A DNA stretch of 64,000 nucleotides from Herminiimonas contaminans (GCF_015645465.1 NZ_JADOEL010000007.1:1-64000); one strand, 5' to 3'. Shown: positions 51,855 to 61,662, counted from the stretch's first letter. Translations and numbers: made by a program. Notes: generated by a model not told the origin, from the sequence alone.

Positions 51855-52784
51855 TTAGCCGCAACTTGCCCCGCGTTTAGCCGCGATCGCATTACCGGCA
51901 CGGCTGACCGCCTTGCGGCCCAGCTGCTCCGAAATAAATTGTCCGGCATCGACCACTATATCGAAATCGATACCGGTCTCTATGCCCAGGCCCTGCATCA
52001 TGTAGAGTACATCTTCGGTCGCTACATTACCGGTCGCACCTTTGGCGTACGGACAACCACCGAGGCCTGCCACCGACGCGTGATAAATCGTGATACCGAC
52101 TTCCAGGCTCGCGTAAATATTCGCCAGCGCCTGGCCGTAAGTGTCGTGGAAGTGACCGGACAAACGGTCGATAGGGAATTCCTCTATCGCGCGCTGCATC
52201 ACCGTTTGCACATGGCGCGGTGTGGCCACGCCTATGGTGTCGGCGATATCGATTTCATCGCAGCCCAGTTCACGCAACTGGCGCACCACATCAGCCACGC
52301 TATCAGCTGTCACCTCGCCCTGGTACGGGCAACCGAAAGCACAACTCAGGGCACCACGCAAACGTAAATTGTGCTGCTTGGCCGCCTGCGCGACATCGCG
52401 GAAGCGCGCGATTGATTCAGCGATAGAGCAATTGATATTCTTTTGCGAAAAAGCCTCCGACGCCGCAGCAAAGATCACCACTTCATCGACACCTGCTGCC
52501 AGCGCGGCTTCGAAGCCCTTCATATTCGGCACCAGCGCCGAGTAGAGCGTACCCGGACGTCGGGTAATACCGGCCATCACTTCGGATGAAGTCGCCATCT
52601 GCGGCACCCACTTCGGCGACACAAAGGAAGCTGCTTCGACATTCGCAAAGCCTGCTTGCGACAAACGGTTGACCAGTTCTATCTTGGTCTCGGCGCTGAT
52701 GGTTTGCGGTTCATTCTGCAAACCATCGCGCGGGCCGACCTCGATGATTTTGACGGATGCTGGCAGTGGCTGGGCAAGATTCAA
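51855..52784 (-). CDS. Hydroxymethylglutaryl-CoA lyase
   Basis: This 309-aa TIM-barrel enzyme splits HMG-CoA into acetoacetate and acetyl-CoA in leucine breakdown. Signatures are VGPRDGLQNE, GHFHDTYGQALANI and VAGLGGCPYAKGATGN (active-site Cys). I chose the TTG with GAGG 8 nt upstream, as a longer in-frame start would lie inside the bioB terminator. It is separate from the biotin operon by that terminator although it follows on the same strand. No other leucine-pathway gene is adjacent. Confidence 0.88.
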   Translation of the reverse strand: MNLAQPLPASVKIIEVGPRDGLQNEPQTISAETKIELVNRLSQAGFANVEAASFVSPKWVPQMATSSEVMAGITRRPGTLYSALVPNMKGFEAALAAGVDEVVIFAAASEAFSQKNINCSIAESIARFRDVAQAAKQHNLRLRGALSCAFGCPYQGEVTADSVADVVRQLRELGCDEIDIADTIGVATPRHVQTVMQRAIEEFPIDRLSGHFHDTYGQALANIYASLEVGITIYHASVAGLGGCPYAKGATGNVATEDVLYMMQGLGIETGIDFDIVVDAGQFISEQLGRKAVSRAGNAIAAKRGASCG

Positions 52785-52813
52785 TTGAGGAACCTCAACT
52801 TGGCGGTGGAAGG

Positions 52814-52845
52814 AAAAACGGCCGGTCGAAAGTATCAACCGGCCG
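52814..52845 (-). terminator. Intrinsic terminator of the biotin operon
   Basis: CGGCCGGT pairs with ACCGGCCG around an 11-nt loop and, reading leftward, is followed by TTTTT. It starts 22 bp after the bioB stop. Confidence 0.88.
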
Positions 52846-52867
52846 CATCAATTTCAAAAGTTACGAA

Positions 52868-53887
52868 TTACGACGGCGTGACATCGCAGCGCGCATCGAT
52901 AGCGGTACTGCGGGTATGCATGCCGAGTTTTTCCAGCAAGTCCTGATCGGCCATCGCTTCAGGATTACCGGTAGTCAGCAATTTGTCGCCGTAGAAAATC
53001 GAGTTTGCACCAGCAACGAAACACAGTGCCTGGATCGCTTCGCCCATTTCGCGACGACCTGCGGACAAACGCACACGAGCTTTAGGCATGGTGATACGCG
53101 CGACCGCAACGGTACGCACGAACTCCAGCGGATCGATCGCTTCGGTACCGTGCAAAGGTGTACCTTCAACCTGTACCAGGTTATTCACCGGCACCGATTC
53201 AGGATAAGGATCCATATTGCACAATTGCGCGATCAGGCCCGCGCGTTGCAGGCGCGATTCACCCATGCCGACGATACCGCCGCAGCAGACTTTGATACCG
53301 GCACCACGCACACGACCCAGCGTGTCGATACGGTTTTGGTAATCACGGGTCGAGATCACGTTCGAGTAAAACTCGGGCGCGGTATCCAGATTGTGGTTGT
53401 AGTAATCGAGACCGGCGTTTTTCAGTTTCTCGGCCTGGCCTTCGCCCAGCATGCCGAGGGTGGCGCAAGTTTCCAGGCCCATGGCCTTCACTTCACGCAC
53501 CATCTCTTCCACTTTTTCCAGATCGCGGTCTTTAGGTTCGCGCCATGCCGCACCCATGCAGAAACGGGTCGCGCCGTGTGCCTTGGCTTCACGTGCAGCG
53601 GTCAGGACTTCTTCCAGCGGCAGGATTTTTTGTGCGGTCACGCCGGTGTCGTAGCGTGCAGCTTGCGGGCAATAGCCGCAATCTTCCGGGCAGCCACCGG
53701 TTTTGATCGACAACAGGGTCGCCAGCTCAACTTCAGTCGGATCGAAGTTTTCACGATGCACGGTTTGCGCACGGAACATCAATTCATTGAACGGCAGATT
53801 GAACAAGGCCAGCACATCGTCCACTGGCCAGGCAGTAGGGATGATAGGCGTTACTGGCGCTTGGAATGTTACTGGTTGCGACGACAT
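52868..53887 (-). CDS. bioB: Biotin synthase
   Basis: This 339-aa radical-SAM enzyme inserts sulfur into dethiobiotin. The SAM [4Fe-4S] motif is [13 protein letters not shown]. Further family stretches are [13 protein letters not shown] and the C-terminal [20 protein letters not shown] precedes the ATG. It is the last gene of bioA-bioF-bioD-bioB and ends in a terminator. Confidence 0.97.
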   Translation of the reverse strand: MSSQPVTFQAPVTPIIPTAWPVDDVLALFNLPFNELMFRAQTVHRENFDPTEVELATLLSIKTGGCPEDCGYCPQAARYDTGVTAQKILPLEEVLTAAREAKAHGATRFCMGAAWREPKDRDLEKVEEMVREVKAMGLETCATLGMLGEGQAEKLKNAGLDYYNHNLDTAPEFYSNVISTRDYQNRIDTLGRVRGAGIKVCCGGIVGMGESRLQRAGLIAQLCNMDPYPESVPVNNLVQVEGTPLHGTEAIDPLEFVRTVAVARITMPKARVRLSAGRREMGEAIQALCFVAGANSIFYGDKLLTTGNPEAMADQDLLEKLGMHTRSTAIDARCDVTPS

Positions 53888-53929
53888 CGAAAAACTCCTG
53901 ACTAAAATTTAAATCGGGTATTCGCCAGA

Positions 53930-54640
53930 TCAGGCCCGAGGCCAGTTCGGCAAACACGAAAAATCCAGATACGAAGCAGCAGCGGCTGGCAACGGTGCCG
54001 GCAAGCGCGGCACACAACCCAGCAAGGGCGCGGACAAACGTGCGCGTAATGCTTCGACATTATCCTCGGCAAACGGCATGGCAGCATCTACTGTATTTGC
54101 CACCCAGCCCACCAGCTTCAGGCCGCGTGCGGCAATCGCATCGGCGGTCAATAAAGCATGATTCAGGCATCCCAGCCGCAGCCCGACCACCATTATGACG
54201 GGCAAAGCCAGTTCCTGTGCTAAATCTGCAGTATCCGCATGGTCAGACAAAGGCACGCGGAAACCGCCTACACCCTCGACCACCACGGCATCCGCCATCT
54301 CACGCACCTGCGCATAACAGCTCTTAATATGCGCGATATCTATAGCAACGCCTTGCAACTCCGCCGAAACATGCGGCGCGCAGGCCTCACTCAGCAAATA
54401 CGGCGTCGCCAATTCGCGCGGCAAAACCACATTTGCAGCCTGCGCCAGCGCGTCAGCGTCGTCATTGTGCCAGACCTGACCCTCACTTGTCTGAATTGGC
54501 GTGGCTCCGGCCGCCACACTTTTGATGGCCGCCGCCCGTACCCCTTGTTGCACCAGGGCATGTAACAAGGCGGTGGAAATCATGGTTTTACCGATTTCGG
54601 TATCGGTGCCGGTCACAAAACAATTAAAAGTAGCCGCCAT
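53930..54640 (-). CDS. bioD: Dethiobiotin synthetase
   Basis: This 236-aa ATPase closes the ureido ring of dethiobiotin. The P-loop is GTDTEIGKTM, with later family motifs VVEGVGGFRVPL and LPVIMVVGLRLGCLNH. The start lies 2 bp after the bioF stop, so the two are tightly coupled. A 42-bp gap separates it from bioB. Confidence 0.95.
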   Translation of the reverse strand: MAATFNCFVTGTDTEIGKTMISTALLHALVQQGVRAAAIKSVAAGATPIQTSEGQVWHNDDADALAQAANVVLPRELATPYLLSEACAPHVSAELQGVAIDIAHIKSCYAQVREMADAVVVEGVGGFRVPLSDHADTADLAQELALPVIMVVGLRLGCLNHALLTADAIAARGLKLVGWVANTVDAAMPFAEDNVEALRARLSAPLLGCVPRLPAPLPAAAASYLDFSCLPNWPRA

Positions 54641-54642
54641 TT

Positions 54643-55827
54643 TTATCCTCTGAGTTCCAGTTGCTGCAGCGCCTCGACCAGTTGCGTCACTTCAGCCGCA
54701 GTATGCGCCGCCGACAGTGTCACGCGCAGGCGCGCCGTATTGGCCGGTACGGTAGGCGGCCGGATCGCCGGCACCCACAGACCTTGTTCATATAAAGCAG
54801 CAGCGATCTTCATCGCCTCATCGTTGGCACCGATGATGACCGGCTGGATCGCGGTATCCGATGCCAGCGCCTGCCAACGCTGCGGCTGCAGTGCGCAACG
54901 CCATTGCGCGATCAGGGTTTGCAGATGTGCACGCCGTTCGCTGCCTTCTGCACCCTCTATGATGTCGAGGCTGGTCAGCAAGGCATGCGCAATCGCCGGT
55001 GGCGCAGCAGTTGTATAAATATATGGCCGTGCGCGCTGCACCAGCCATTCGATCACGCTCTTGTGGGCGGCGACGAAGGCACCGGCCACACCAGCCGCCT
55101 TGCCGAGCGTCCCCATATACACCAGGTTGGGTGAACTCAATGCATAGTGCTCCAGCACACCGCGACCATGCTCGCCGAGCACGCCAAAGCCATGCGCATC
55201 ATCGACTACCAGCCATGCATCATGCTGTTCGCATAAAGCCAATAGTTGCGGCAAGTCGGCCAGATCGCCATCCATGCTGAATACGCTATCTGTTACCACC
55301 ATCTTGTTGCTGGCTGTACTCGCTGCCAGCAAGCTGGCAAGTTGGGTCAGATCGCCGTGCGGATACACCTGCACATTCGCGCGCGACAAACGTGCGCCAT
55401 CTATCAGCGACGCATGGTTCAGTGATTCAGAAAACAGGTCGGTACCGCTGCCGGACAAGGCACTGAGGATGGCGATATTCGCCATATAGCCAGTGCAGAA
55501 ATACAATGCGCGCGCATCGGCAATCTGCGGCGCGACGAACTCTGCCAGTCGCTCTTCCAGCTCGGCATGTGCACGGCTGTGACCACTGATCAGATGCGAA
55601 GCACCGCTACCGGCACCGTACAGGCTGGCACCTTCCTGCAAGGCATTCACGATGCGTGGATGCGCCGCCAGGCCGAGATAATCATTGCTGCAGAATGCCA
55701 GCATGTCACGACCATCAACTTGCACACGTGGTGCGCATGGCGACTCGGTAATGCGACGGCGACGACGCAGGCTTAGAGCATCGATTTGCGCGAGTTGTTG
55801 TTCCAGTCCTGCGATCAGCTTGCTCAT
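54643..55827 (-). CDS. bioF: 8-amino-7-oxononanoate synthase
   Basis: This 394-aa PLP enzyme joins pimeloyl thioester and alanine. Family motifs are [14 protein letters not shown] near the N-terminus, [26 protein letters not shown] and the PLP Lys in [14 protein letters not shown]. The ATG overlaps the bioA stop by 4 nt. The length fits. Confidence 0.96.
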   Translation of the reverse strand: MSKLIAGLEQQLAQIDALSLRRRRRITESPCAPRVQVDGRDMLAFCSNDYLGLAAHPRIVNALQEGASLYGAGSGASHLISGHSRAHAELEERLAEFVAPQIADARALYFCTGYMANIAILSALSGSGTDLFSESLNHASLIDGARLSRANVQVYPHGDLTQLASLLAASTASNKMVVTDSVFSMDGDLADLPQLLALCEQHDAWLVVDDAHGFGVLGEHGRGVLEHYALSSPNLVYMGTLGKAAGVAGAFVAAHKSVIEWLVQRARPYIYTTAAPPAIAHALLTSLDIIEGAEGSERRAHLQTLIAQWRCALQPQRWQALASDTAIQPVIIGANDEAMKIAAALYEQGLWVPAIRPPTVPANTARLRVTLSAAHTAAEVTQLVEALQQLELRG

Positions 55828-57182
55828 GCGCGCATGACCTTTTCAAAAACGGTTTGCGTACGTGCGGCCAGTCCATCTATCTCTTCATTGCTCAGGATGT
55901 AGGGCGGCATCAGATAAACAGTATTGCCGATAGGGCGCAGCAATAATTCATGCTCGAGCGCAGTCGTGAAGAAACGGCGCGAGAAGTTTGCTGCGGCGGC
56001 GGCATCAGCTATCACTGCATCGAAAGCCCAGATCATGCCGCGCTGGCGGAAGTTGCTGACTTGCGGATGCGCAGCCAACGGTGCCAATGCTTCAGTCAGA
56101 CGCGCCGCTTTAGCCCGATTCGCATTGATCACATCATCTTCTTCAAAAATCGCCAGTGTCGCCAGTGCCGCACGGCATGCCAGCGGATTGCCGGTATAGG
56201 AATGCGAATGCAGGAAGCCGCGCGTCACATCACCGTGATAGAAGGATTGATAGATGTCATCAGTTGTCATCACCAGTGACAGCGGCAGGTAACCACCGCT
56301 AATGCCTTTGGACAAACAGAGGAAATCAGGCCAGATCGCCGCCTGTTCGCAAGCGAAGAAAGTACCGGTGCGACCACAACCGACCGCGATCTCATCCGCA
56401 ATCAAATGCACCTGGTACTTATCGCACAGTGCACGTACTTCCTGCAGATACACCGTGTCATACATCGCCATGCCGGTCGCGCATTGCACCAGTGGCTCGA
56501 CAATGAGGGCGGCGATATGCTTGCCGCGTTCCTGCAGCAGTGCCTCCAGTGCCGCAGCAGCGCGACGTGCGACATCGGCAGCAGTTTCACCGTCGCGTGC
56601 AGCACGCGCATCCGGGCTCATCACCACATGCGCATGTTGCAGCATGGAGTCGTACGCATCGCGGAAGATAGCGACATCAGTCACCGCCAGCGCACCTATG
56701 GTTTCACCGTGATAGCTCCCTTTCAGGCAAACAAATTCGCGCTTGTCGGCAAAGCCATTATTACGCCATGAATGGAAACTCATCTTCAGCGCGATCTCGA
56801 CTGCCGATGCACCATCTGATGCATAGAAGCAGTGACCCAAAGCATGACCTGTACGAGCCGACAATTGCTCCGACAACTGCACTACGGGTTCATGCGTGAA
56901 GCCAGCCAGCATCGCATGCTCCAGCATATCGAGCTGGGAACGCAGTGCGCTGTTAATGCGCGGGTTGGCGTGGCCAAACATATTGACCCACCAGGAACTG
57001 ATCGCATCCAGATAACGCTGACCATCGGTGTCATACAACCATGCGCCGCGACCGTGACTGACCGGTACCAGCGGCAAGGTTTCGTGATGCTGCATTTGCG
57101 TACATGGATGCCAGACGCTGCGCAGGCTGCGCGCGACCAGATCGTTATCCTTGTGCGGCGCTTTATTAATTGCATCCACCAT
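55824..57182 (-). CDS. bioA: Adenosylmethionine-8-amino-7-oxononanoate aminotransferase
   Basis: This 452-aa class III aminotransferase makes 7,8-diaminopelargonate using SAM as amino donor. Family motifs are [38 protein letters not shown] and the PLP Lys in [14 protein letters not shown] chose the ATG with GAGAGG about 9 nt upstream, seven codons into the frame. It begins 25 bp after ychJ and heads the four bio genes. Confidence 0.96.
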   Translation of the reverse strand: MVDAINKAPHKDNDLVARSLRSVWHPCTQMQHHETLPLVPVSHGRGAWLYDTDGQRYLDAISSWWVNMFGHANPRINSALRSQLDMLEHAMLAGFTHEPVVQLSEQLSARTGHALGHCFYASDGASAVEIALKMSFHSWRNNGFADKREFVCLKGSYHGETIGALAVTDVAIFRDAYDSMLQHAHVVMSPDARAARDGETAADVARRAAAALEALLQERGKHIAALIVEPLVQCATGMAMYDTVYLQEVRALCDKYQVHLIADEIAVGCGRTGTFFACEQAAIWPDFLCLSKGISGGYLPLSLVMTTDDIYQSFYHGDVTRGFLHSHSYTGNPLACRAALATLAIFEEDDVINANRAKAARLTEALAPLAAHPQVSNFRQRGMIWAFDAVIADAAAAANFSRRFFTTALEHELLLRPIGNTVYLMPPYILSNEEIDGLAARTQTVFEKVMRA

Positions 57183-57207
57183 TGAGTGTCTGCCTCTCTG
57201 CAATAAT

Positions 57208-57591
57208 TTATTCGGGGAAGACGCCGTCTATATAAAACCAGCGTCCGTCTTCGCGTACGAAGCGGCTGATCTCGTGCAAACGCTGGGCACGACCACCGCT
57301 CTTGGAACGCGCGACAAATTCAACCGTCGCCTCATCCTGCCCGGGTACAAACTTGCGCACTTCCAGCCCCAGCCATTTGGTCGCGGCATCATGTACAAAG
57401 TCGGTCAGTGGCGGACGGGTCGACGCATGCCAGGTCGCGTGCACATAGTGCATCAGACCCAGGGCATACGCGCTGTAGCGCGAGCGCATCAGCGCTTCGG
57501 CAGTCGGCGCAGACGTGCCATCGTGATACGGTTTGCAGCACGTCGCATAATCGCCTTTGCCGCAGGGGCAAGCGGTCGTGATTGTTTTTGC
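57208..57591 (-). CDS. ychJ: YchJ-family SEC-C motif protein
   Basis: This 127-aa protein starts with an SEC-C type Cys cluster (CPCGKGDYATCCKPYHDG), which binds zinc, and continues with the YchJ fold (ALMRSRYSAYALG, EFVARSKSGGRAQRLHE). The length is near that of YchJ. I chose the ATG that puts the Cys cluster near the N-terminus. It lies immediately upstream of bioA with a 25-bp gap, so the two may share a promoter. Function unknown. Confidence 0.85.
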   Translation of the reverse strand, partial: AKTITTACPCGKGDYATCCKPYHDGTSAPTAEALMRSRYSAYALGLMHYVHATWHASTRPPLTDFVHDAATKWLGLEVRKFVPGQDEATVEFVARSKSGGRAQRLHEISRFVREDGRWFYIDGVFPE

Positions 57592-57648
57592 CATCTTCTG
57601 TCCTGCTTGTTCAAGTTGCAATGACGTAATCCGAACGAACACCGTAGA

Positions 57649-57690
57649 ATGACGTCATGCATTTCCGTCGGCTATTGTAGGCGCGCCTAC
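57649..57690. promoter_or_regulatory. Two perfect palindromes in the ychJ / hydrolase intergenic region
   Basis: ATGACGTCAT (57649-57658) and GTAGGCGCGCCTAC (57677-57690) are perfect palindromes lying between divergent genes. AATGACGTAAT at 57620 partly repeats the first. They have the size of operators for dimeric regulators controlling ychJ-bio or the hydrolase. No known regulator can be named. Confidence 0.4.
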
Positions 57691-57728
57691 CGGGAATGTG
57701 AATCTTATTGGATTGATACGGGACCGCG

Positions 57729-58793
57729 ATGAATTTGCTTGAAGCACAACTAGCCTATCCATTTGACGACACGTTGCCAGACGTTGGCAGCACATTCGAG
57801 GTAATGCCCGGCATCAAGTGGCTGCGCATGGGCTTGCCCTTCGCCCTCAACCACATCAACCTGTGGCTGCTGGCCGATGAATACGAGGGTGAAAACGGCA
57901 AGGTCCGCGGCTGGACCGTCATCGACTGCGGCATCTCCAACGACGCCACCCGCGCCGCCTGGGAAACCATCTTCGCCACCCAACTGGAAGGCTTACCGAT
58001 AGTGCGCGTCATCGCCACCCATTGCCATCCCGATCACGTCGGCCTGGCCGACTGGATCTGTAGTCGCTGGAACGTACCGCTGTGGATGACCACAGGTGAA
58101 TATACCTTCGCCCGCATGATGTCCGCCGCCTTACCCGGCGCGGACGGCACCTCGATGTTCCCGTTCTTCAAACGTCATGGCCTGGCTGATCCGCAAATGC
58201 TGGCAGAGCTGGAAGGCCGCCGCAGCTACTACCCAACACTGGTACCTAGCGTGCCGACTTCATACATACGCATGCATGATCATCAAAGCTTTCGCATAGG
58301 CGATCATGCATGGCGCGTCATCACCGGCTTCGGCCACGCACCGGAACATGCTGCACTCTACTGCGCAGACCTCAACTTATTAATCTCCGGCGACATGGTG
58401 CTGCCGCGCATCTCGACCAACGTTTCAGTATTCGCAGTGGAACCCGAATCGAATCCGGTACAGCAATACCTGGACTCGCTGCTGAAATACAAAGACCTGC
58501 CGGAAGACACGCTGGTACTGCCGTCACACGGCAAACCTTTCCGTGGTTTGCATACGCGTATCCAGCAATTGTTTGACCATCATGCAGCGCGACTGGAAGA
58601 AGTACTGAAAGCTTGCGTCACACCACAATCGGCAGCGGACATCGTACCGATCATGTTTGTGCGTAAGCTGGATTCACATCAGTTAAGTTTCGCGCTGGGT
58701 GAGGCGCTCGCGCATTTGCACAAGCTGTGGAAGGATGGGATGTTGAAGCGGATTATTGATGAGGATGGGGTGATACGGTTTCAGGTTTACTAA
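57729..58793 (+). CDS. MBL-fold metallo-hydrolase
   Basis: This 354-aa enzyme has the metallo-beta-lactamase fold. The metal motif HxHxDH appears as THCHPDHVGLADW, with later ligands in GFGHAPEHAALYC, SGDMVLP and PSHGKPFRG. The extra C-terminal region of about 90 residues (HAARLEEVLKACVTPQSAADI) is helical and typical of a winged-helix MBL subgroup. Substrate is unknown; thioesters or lactones are common for such proteins. It stands alone, divergent from ychJ. Confidence 0.88.
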   Translation: MNLLEAQLAYPFDDTLPDVGSTFEVMPGIKWLRMGLPFALNHINLWLLADEYEGENGKVRGWTVIDCGISNDATRAAWETIFATQLEGLPIVRVIATHCHPDHVGLADWICSRWNVPLWMTTGEYTFARMMSAALPGADGTSMFPFFKRHGLADPQMLAELEGRRSYYPTLVPSVPTSYIRMHDHQSFRIGDHAWRVITGFGHAPEHAALYCADLNLLISGDMVLPRISTNVSVFAVEPESNPVQQYLDSLLKYKDLPEDTLVLPSHGKPFRGLHTRIQQLFDHHAARLEEVLKACVTPQSAADIVPIMFVRKLDSHQLSFALGEALAHLHKLWKDGMLKRIIDEDGVIRFQVY

Positions 58794-58820
58794 GCTTTCA
58801 GAACCGAAACCCATCTAGTC

Positions 58821-59786
58821 TTATAGCAATACACCCCACTCTCTCAACGACTCATAGCATGTTTGAGATGAATAATGGATAAGGTCTGCTCTTGAATCTG
58901 CAATAGAATTAAAAGCATATTCGCGCTCCTTATTTTTCATTCCGAGAGTCGTGGCGAAAATATGCGGTTGATTTAAACCTTCATCCGATTTACGAGATAT
59001 TAGTTTTCGAATACCAAGACGATCGTTGTTCTGGTTATCAAAACCATATCCAAGAAAAATTATATTCTCAGCTTGCCACAGCAGATCAAATGCATTGCTA
59101 TCAATTTCATCTGCTCGGTCAGCGGGAATGACTCTCAGGCTTTTTACAGCGGAGGCCATCCTGTTACCTAGCGCCCTTGGTTCCTCTTCTACCAATCCAT
59201 ATCTGAAACTTGTTTCCGGCCCAAACTTCCCTAAATGCCCGTGTACATGGTGAATAGGAAACTGGCTTGATATTTCATAAGCTAAATCCGCGGTTAATCC
59301 ATAGGTATTTTTTATAGCAGTATGCAAAAACAACTCTAAAGACCGATCATAGTTAAACGTTATAAATGACACATTATTATTTACAACGAGATCAGCAACG
59401 TCGTTTACTTGGTCATACATTCGGCTCCAAAGATAACCATACCAATCACTATTATTTGCCTTCCCATCTACCGAAAAGAGTTTTTCCGGTTTTTCACAAT
59501 CTAGTAAGTACGCAGCTATAGCCGCTTTCCCCGCGTCAGAAAAAATATCCCTTCTCGCCAAAAAAGCATCTATCGAATGTGTACCGGATTCCTGAAATGA
59601 GGCGAAAAACGGTTCGGAATAAATTCCCAATAGAGTAGTCGCCGCAGAGAAAGCCCTTACTTTCTTTTCTTTAGGATAGGCTCTAGTTAAGCCACAAATT
59701 TCTCTCGACAACTCTGATCCAGTTGGAAAGCCAAAGCAGCAACTTGCACCGGCTCCTAAAACAAATGTTGTATTAGCTCTTAACAT
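58821..59786 (-). CDS. SIR2-like domain protein
   Basis: This 321-aa protein has an N-terminal NAD-binding Rossmann motif (FVLGAGASCCFGFPTG), the inner ITFNYDRSLE, a probable catalytic His in IHHVHGHLG and a later IIFLGYGF. These define the SIR2-like group known from anti-phage NADases, distinct from classical sirtuins (no zinc Cys set). I chose the ATG with GGGGGAA upstream. The gene is AT-rich compared with its neighbours and stands alone, which suggests transfer. No second defence gene is visible. Role in defence is inferred. Confidence 0.82.
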   Translation of the reverse strand: MLRANTTFVLGAGASCCFGFPTGSELSREICGLTRAYPKEKKVRAFSAATTLLGIYSEPFFASFQESGTHSIDAFLARRDIFSDAGKAAIAAYLLDCEKPEKLFSVDGKANNSDWYGYLWSRMYDQVNDVADLVVNNNVSFITFNYDRSLELFLHTAIKNTYGLTADLAYEISSQFPIHHVHGHLGKFGPETSFRYGLVEEEPRALGNRMASAVKSLRVIPADRADEIDSNAFDLLWQAENIIFLGYGFDNQNNDRLGIRKLISRKSDEGLNQPHIFATTLGMKNKEREYAFNSIADSRADLIHYSSQTCYESLREWGVLL

Positions 59787-59884
59787 TGTTCCCCCTATGT
59801 TTTTGGCGCCTAAGAATATTCTGTTTCGCGCCATCTATGTTAATCCAGCGTTGCGTGCCGCTTTTGAATTCCACTGTGACGATG

Positions 59885-60065
59885 CCGTTTGTGGGGGACA
59901 GAAAATGGAAAAAGAAGTGGGTGTGTTTGAGCGCAGCGAGTTTCACCCACTTCCCATTTTTTGTCTCCCACAAACGGGAACCCCGCAGGGGCAGCGGCGC
60001 CGTGGTCGCCTTTCTTTGCGTACTTTCTTTGGCGAAGCAAAGAAAGTAAGTGGCCGCCGGGCCAC
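59885..60065. repeat. Array of nested hairpins, probable dispersed repeat
   Basis: Four inverted repeats follow one another. A long imperfect hairpin has outer arms CCGTTTGTGGG and CCCACAAACGG and inner arms GAAGTGGGTG and CACCCACTTC (59885-59977). CCCC-GCA-GGGG follows, then TACTTTCTTTG and CAAAGAAAGTA around GCGAAG (60021-60048), then GTGGCC-GCCG-GGCCAC (60050-60065). Sequences like the third are known to recur in Burkholderiales genomes. The ORFs across it look spurious. It fills the 323-bp gap between the SIR2-like gene and the dehydrogenase. Confidence 0.7.
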
Positions 60066-60109
60066 ACCCGGCAAGTCACCACGAAGAAAGACTGGTATTA
60101 GCGAAGAAA

Positions 60110-60901
60110 CTAAAGCTTTCTAGCCTTCCTAGGCGCATTAGCAAACAAAAAATCATAAGCCCAATTAGGCAACAACCTAAGCACCTTAGCCACCACTCCC
60201 ATCTGCCAAGGAATCACCCGATAGCTGCAGCCCGCAGCTATCGTGGCAGTCGCCACTTCAGCAAACTTCTCCACCGGCATCAAGAAGGGCATCGCATAAT
60301 CATTCACCTGCGTCATAGGTGTATCGATGTAACCCGGTGCGATGGTCACTACCTTGATACCTGACTTCTTCAACTCCACCCGCAGCGATTCGCAGTAGCT
60401 GATCACAGCCGACTTCGACGCACTGTAAGCACCTGCTCCCGGCAAACCACGTATGCCCGCCACGCTGCCTATGCCGACCAGGCGGCAATTCGTGTGTCCA
60501 GCTGCAGCTTGCGCCTGCATGGCAGGAAGGAAGGGTGAGAAGGTCGCAACCGTCGCCGTGACATTGGTAGCAAACACCTGCTCAAACACTTCCAGGTCTT
60601 CCGCATACTCGGTCAGCGTGCCACGCGAGATGCCGGCGTTTGCGATAACGATATCTATACCTTGCGCGTGTGCGATGAAGTTAGTCGCGGCTTGTGCCAA
60701 TGCCGCATGGTCATTGACGTTCAGCGCATAGATCTGATGATCCGCTGCGTGTGGCAAACCCGCCACCAGTTCCTGCAGCATTTCGTGACGGCGTGCCACC
60801 AGGCCCAGCACCGCACCTTGCTCTGCGTATTTACGCGCCAGTGCCGCACCCAGCCCGCTGGATGCACCTGTGATGAACACGCGTTGCCGATTCGTTGTCA
60901 T
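60110..60901 (-). CDS. Short-chain dehydrogenase/reductase
   Basis: This 263-aa SDR enzyme has the NAD(P)-binding TGASSGLGAALA, the IANAGIS motif and the active-site Y-S-A-S-K (YxxxK, after GAGA). Ser and Tyr of the triad are present. The C-terminus is basic and may interact with membrane (NWAYDFLFANAPRKARKL). I chose the ATG with GGGGAA upstream, nine codons into the frame. A strong terminator lies only 14 bp before this start, so its promoter must be very close or inside the terminator. Substrate unknown. Confidence 0.88.
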   Translation of the reverse strand: MTTNRQRVFITGASSGLGAALARKYAEQGAVLGLVARRHEMLQELVAGLPHAADHQIYALNVNDHAALAQAATNFIAHAQGIDIVIANAGISRGTLTEYAEDLEVFEQVFATNVTATVATFSPFLPAMQAQAAAGHTNCRLVGIGSVAGIRGLPGAGAYSASKSAVISYCESLRVELKKSGIKVVTIAPGYIDTPMTQVNDYAMPFLMPVEKFAEVATATIAAGCSYRVIPWQMGVVAKVLRLLPNWAYDFLFANAPRKARKL

Positions 60902-60915
60902 GGACGTTCCCCAAT

Positions 60916-60948
60916 AAAAAATCCGCAATCTTGCGAGTTGCGGATTTT
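60916..60948 (-). terminator. Intrinsic terminator after dsbA
   Basis: AAAATCCGCAA pairs with TTGCGGATTTT (11 bp) around a 9-nt loop and, reading leftward, is followed by TTTTTATT. It ends the argS-SPOR-dsbA transcript. Confidence 0.85.
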
Positions 60949-60987
60949 ACTCATGCTGCGATGTGCTGAGTACTCAGCACGGTGATT

Positions 60988-61647
60988 TTACTTGGCCGAT
61001 TTGGTAACCAGCCAGTCCATGACTTGCAGGGTAGCTTCGTGCAGGACGGCTTCCGGACGGTTGCCCAGCGATGCGCCGACGATGGATGGCGAGGTGATGT
61101 AACGACCATCGATCGCGATCATAGGTACGCCGTCAACCTTGTATGCGCCTTGCAGCTGGGTTGCGCGCTGTACTTTGGACTGGATGCCGAAGGAGTTGTA
61201 GGTTTCAGCGAATTTCTTCGTGTCTACACCTTGCTTGGCGATGAAGTCAGCGATTTGCTTGTCGGTGTCCAGCGGTTGACGCTCTACGTGGATGGCGCGA
61301 AATACTTTGCCGTGCAGGGAGTTAACCCAGCCGAGTGCTTCCAGCGTGTAGTAGAGCTTTTGTTGCGGTACGAAAGAGTCGCGGAAGGCAACTGGTACAC
61401 GCTTGAAGTTGATTTTGTCGCCTTGCTTTTTCACCCATGCTTCGAGCGATGGTTCGAGCGCGCTGCAGTGCGGGCAGGAGTACCAGAAAAATTCGGTGAC
61501 TTCGACTTTTTTGCCGCTGTCGACTTGCTGGGCTTTTTCCAGCGTACGGTAATCAGTGCCATTGACCGGAGCGGATGGCGAAGCGCCGGCGGTCGCGGCA
61601 AACAAACTCAGACTTGCGACAGCCAACAGGTGTTGAATAAAACGCAT
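60988..61647 (-). CDS. dsbA: Thiol:disulfide interchange protein DsbA
   Basis: This 219-aa periplasmic oxidase has a signal peptide (MRFIQHLLAVASLSLFAATAGA), the active site SCPHC in EFFWYSCPHCSALEP and the cis-Pro loop DGVPMIAID. CPHC is the strongly oxidising DsbA type. AAAGGGA precedes the ATG. It follows the SPOR gene by 15 bp and ends in a terminator. Confidence 0.94.
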   Translation of the reverse strand: MRFIQHLLAVASLSLFAATAGASPSAPVNGTDYRTLEKAQQVDSGKKVEVTEFFWYSCPHCSALEPSLEAWVKKQGDKINFKRVPVAFRDSFVPQQKLYYTLEALGWVNSLHGKVFRAIHVERQPLDTDKQIADFIAKQGVDTKKFAETYNSFGIQSKVQRATQLQGAYKVDGVPMIAIDGRYITSPSIVGASLGNRPEAVLHEATLQVMDWLVTKSAK

Positions 61648-61662
61648 GTAAATCCCTTTCAG

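Noticed and set aside
59773-60123. Overlapping ORFs on both strands across the hairpin array
   Set aside because: Several frames are open because of the inverted repeats. Their products are mirror-like and low-complexity.
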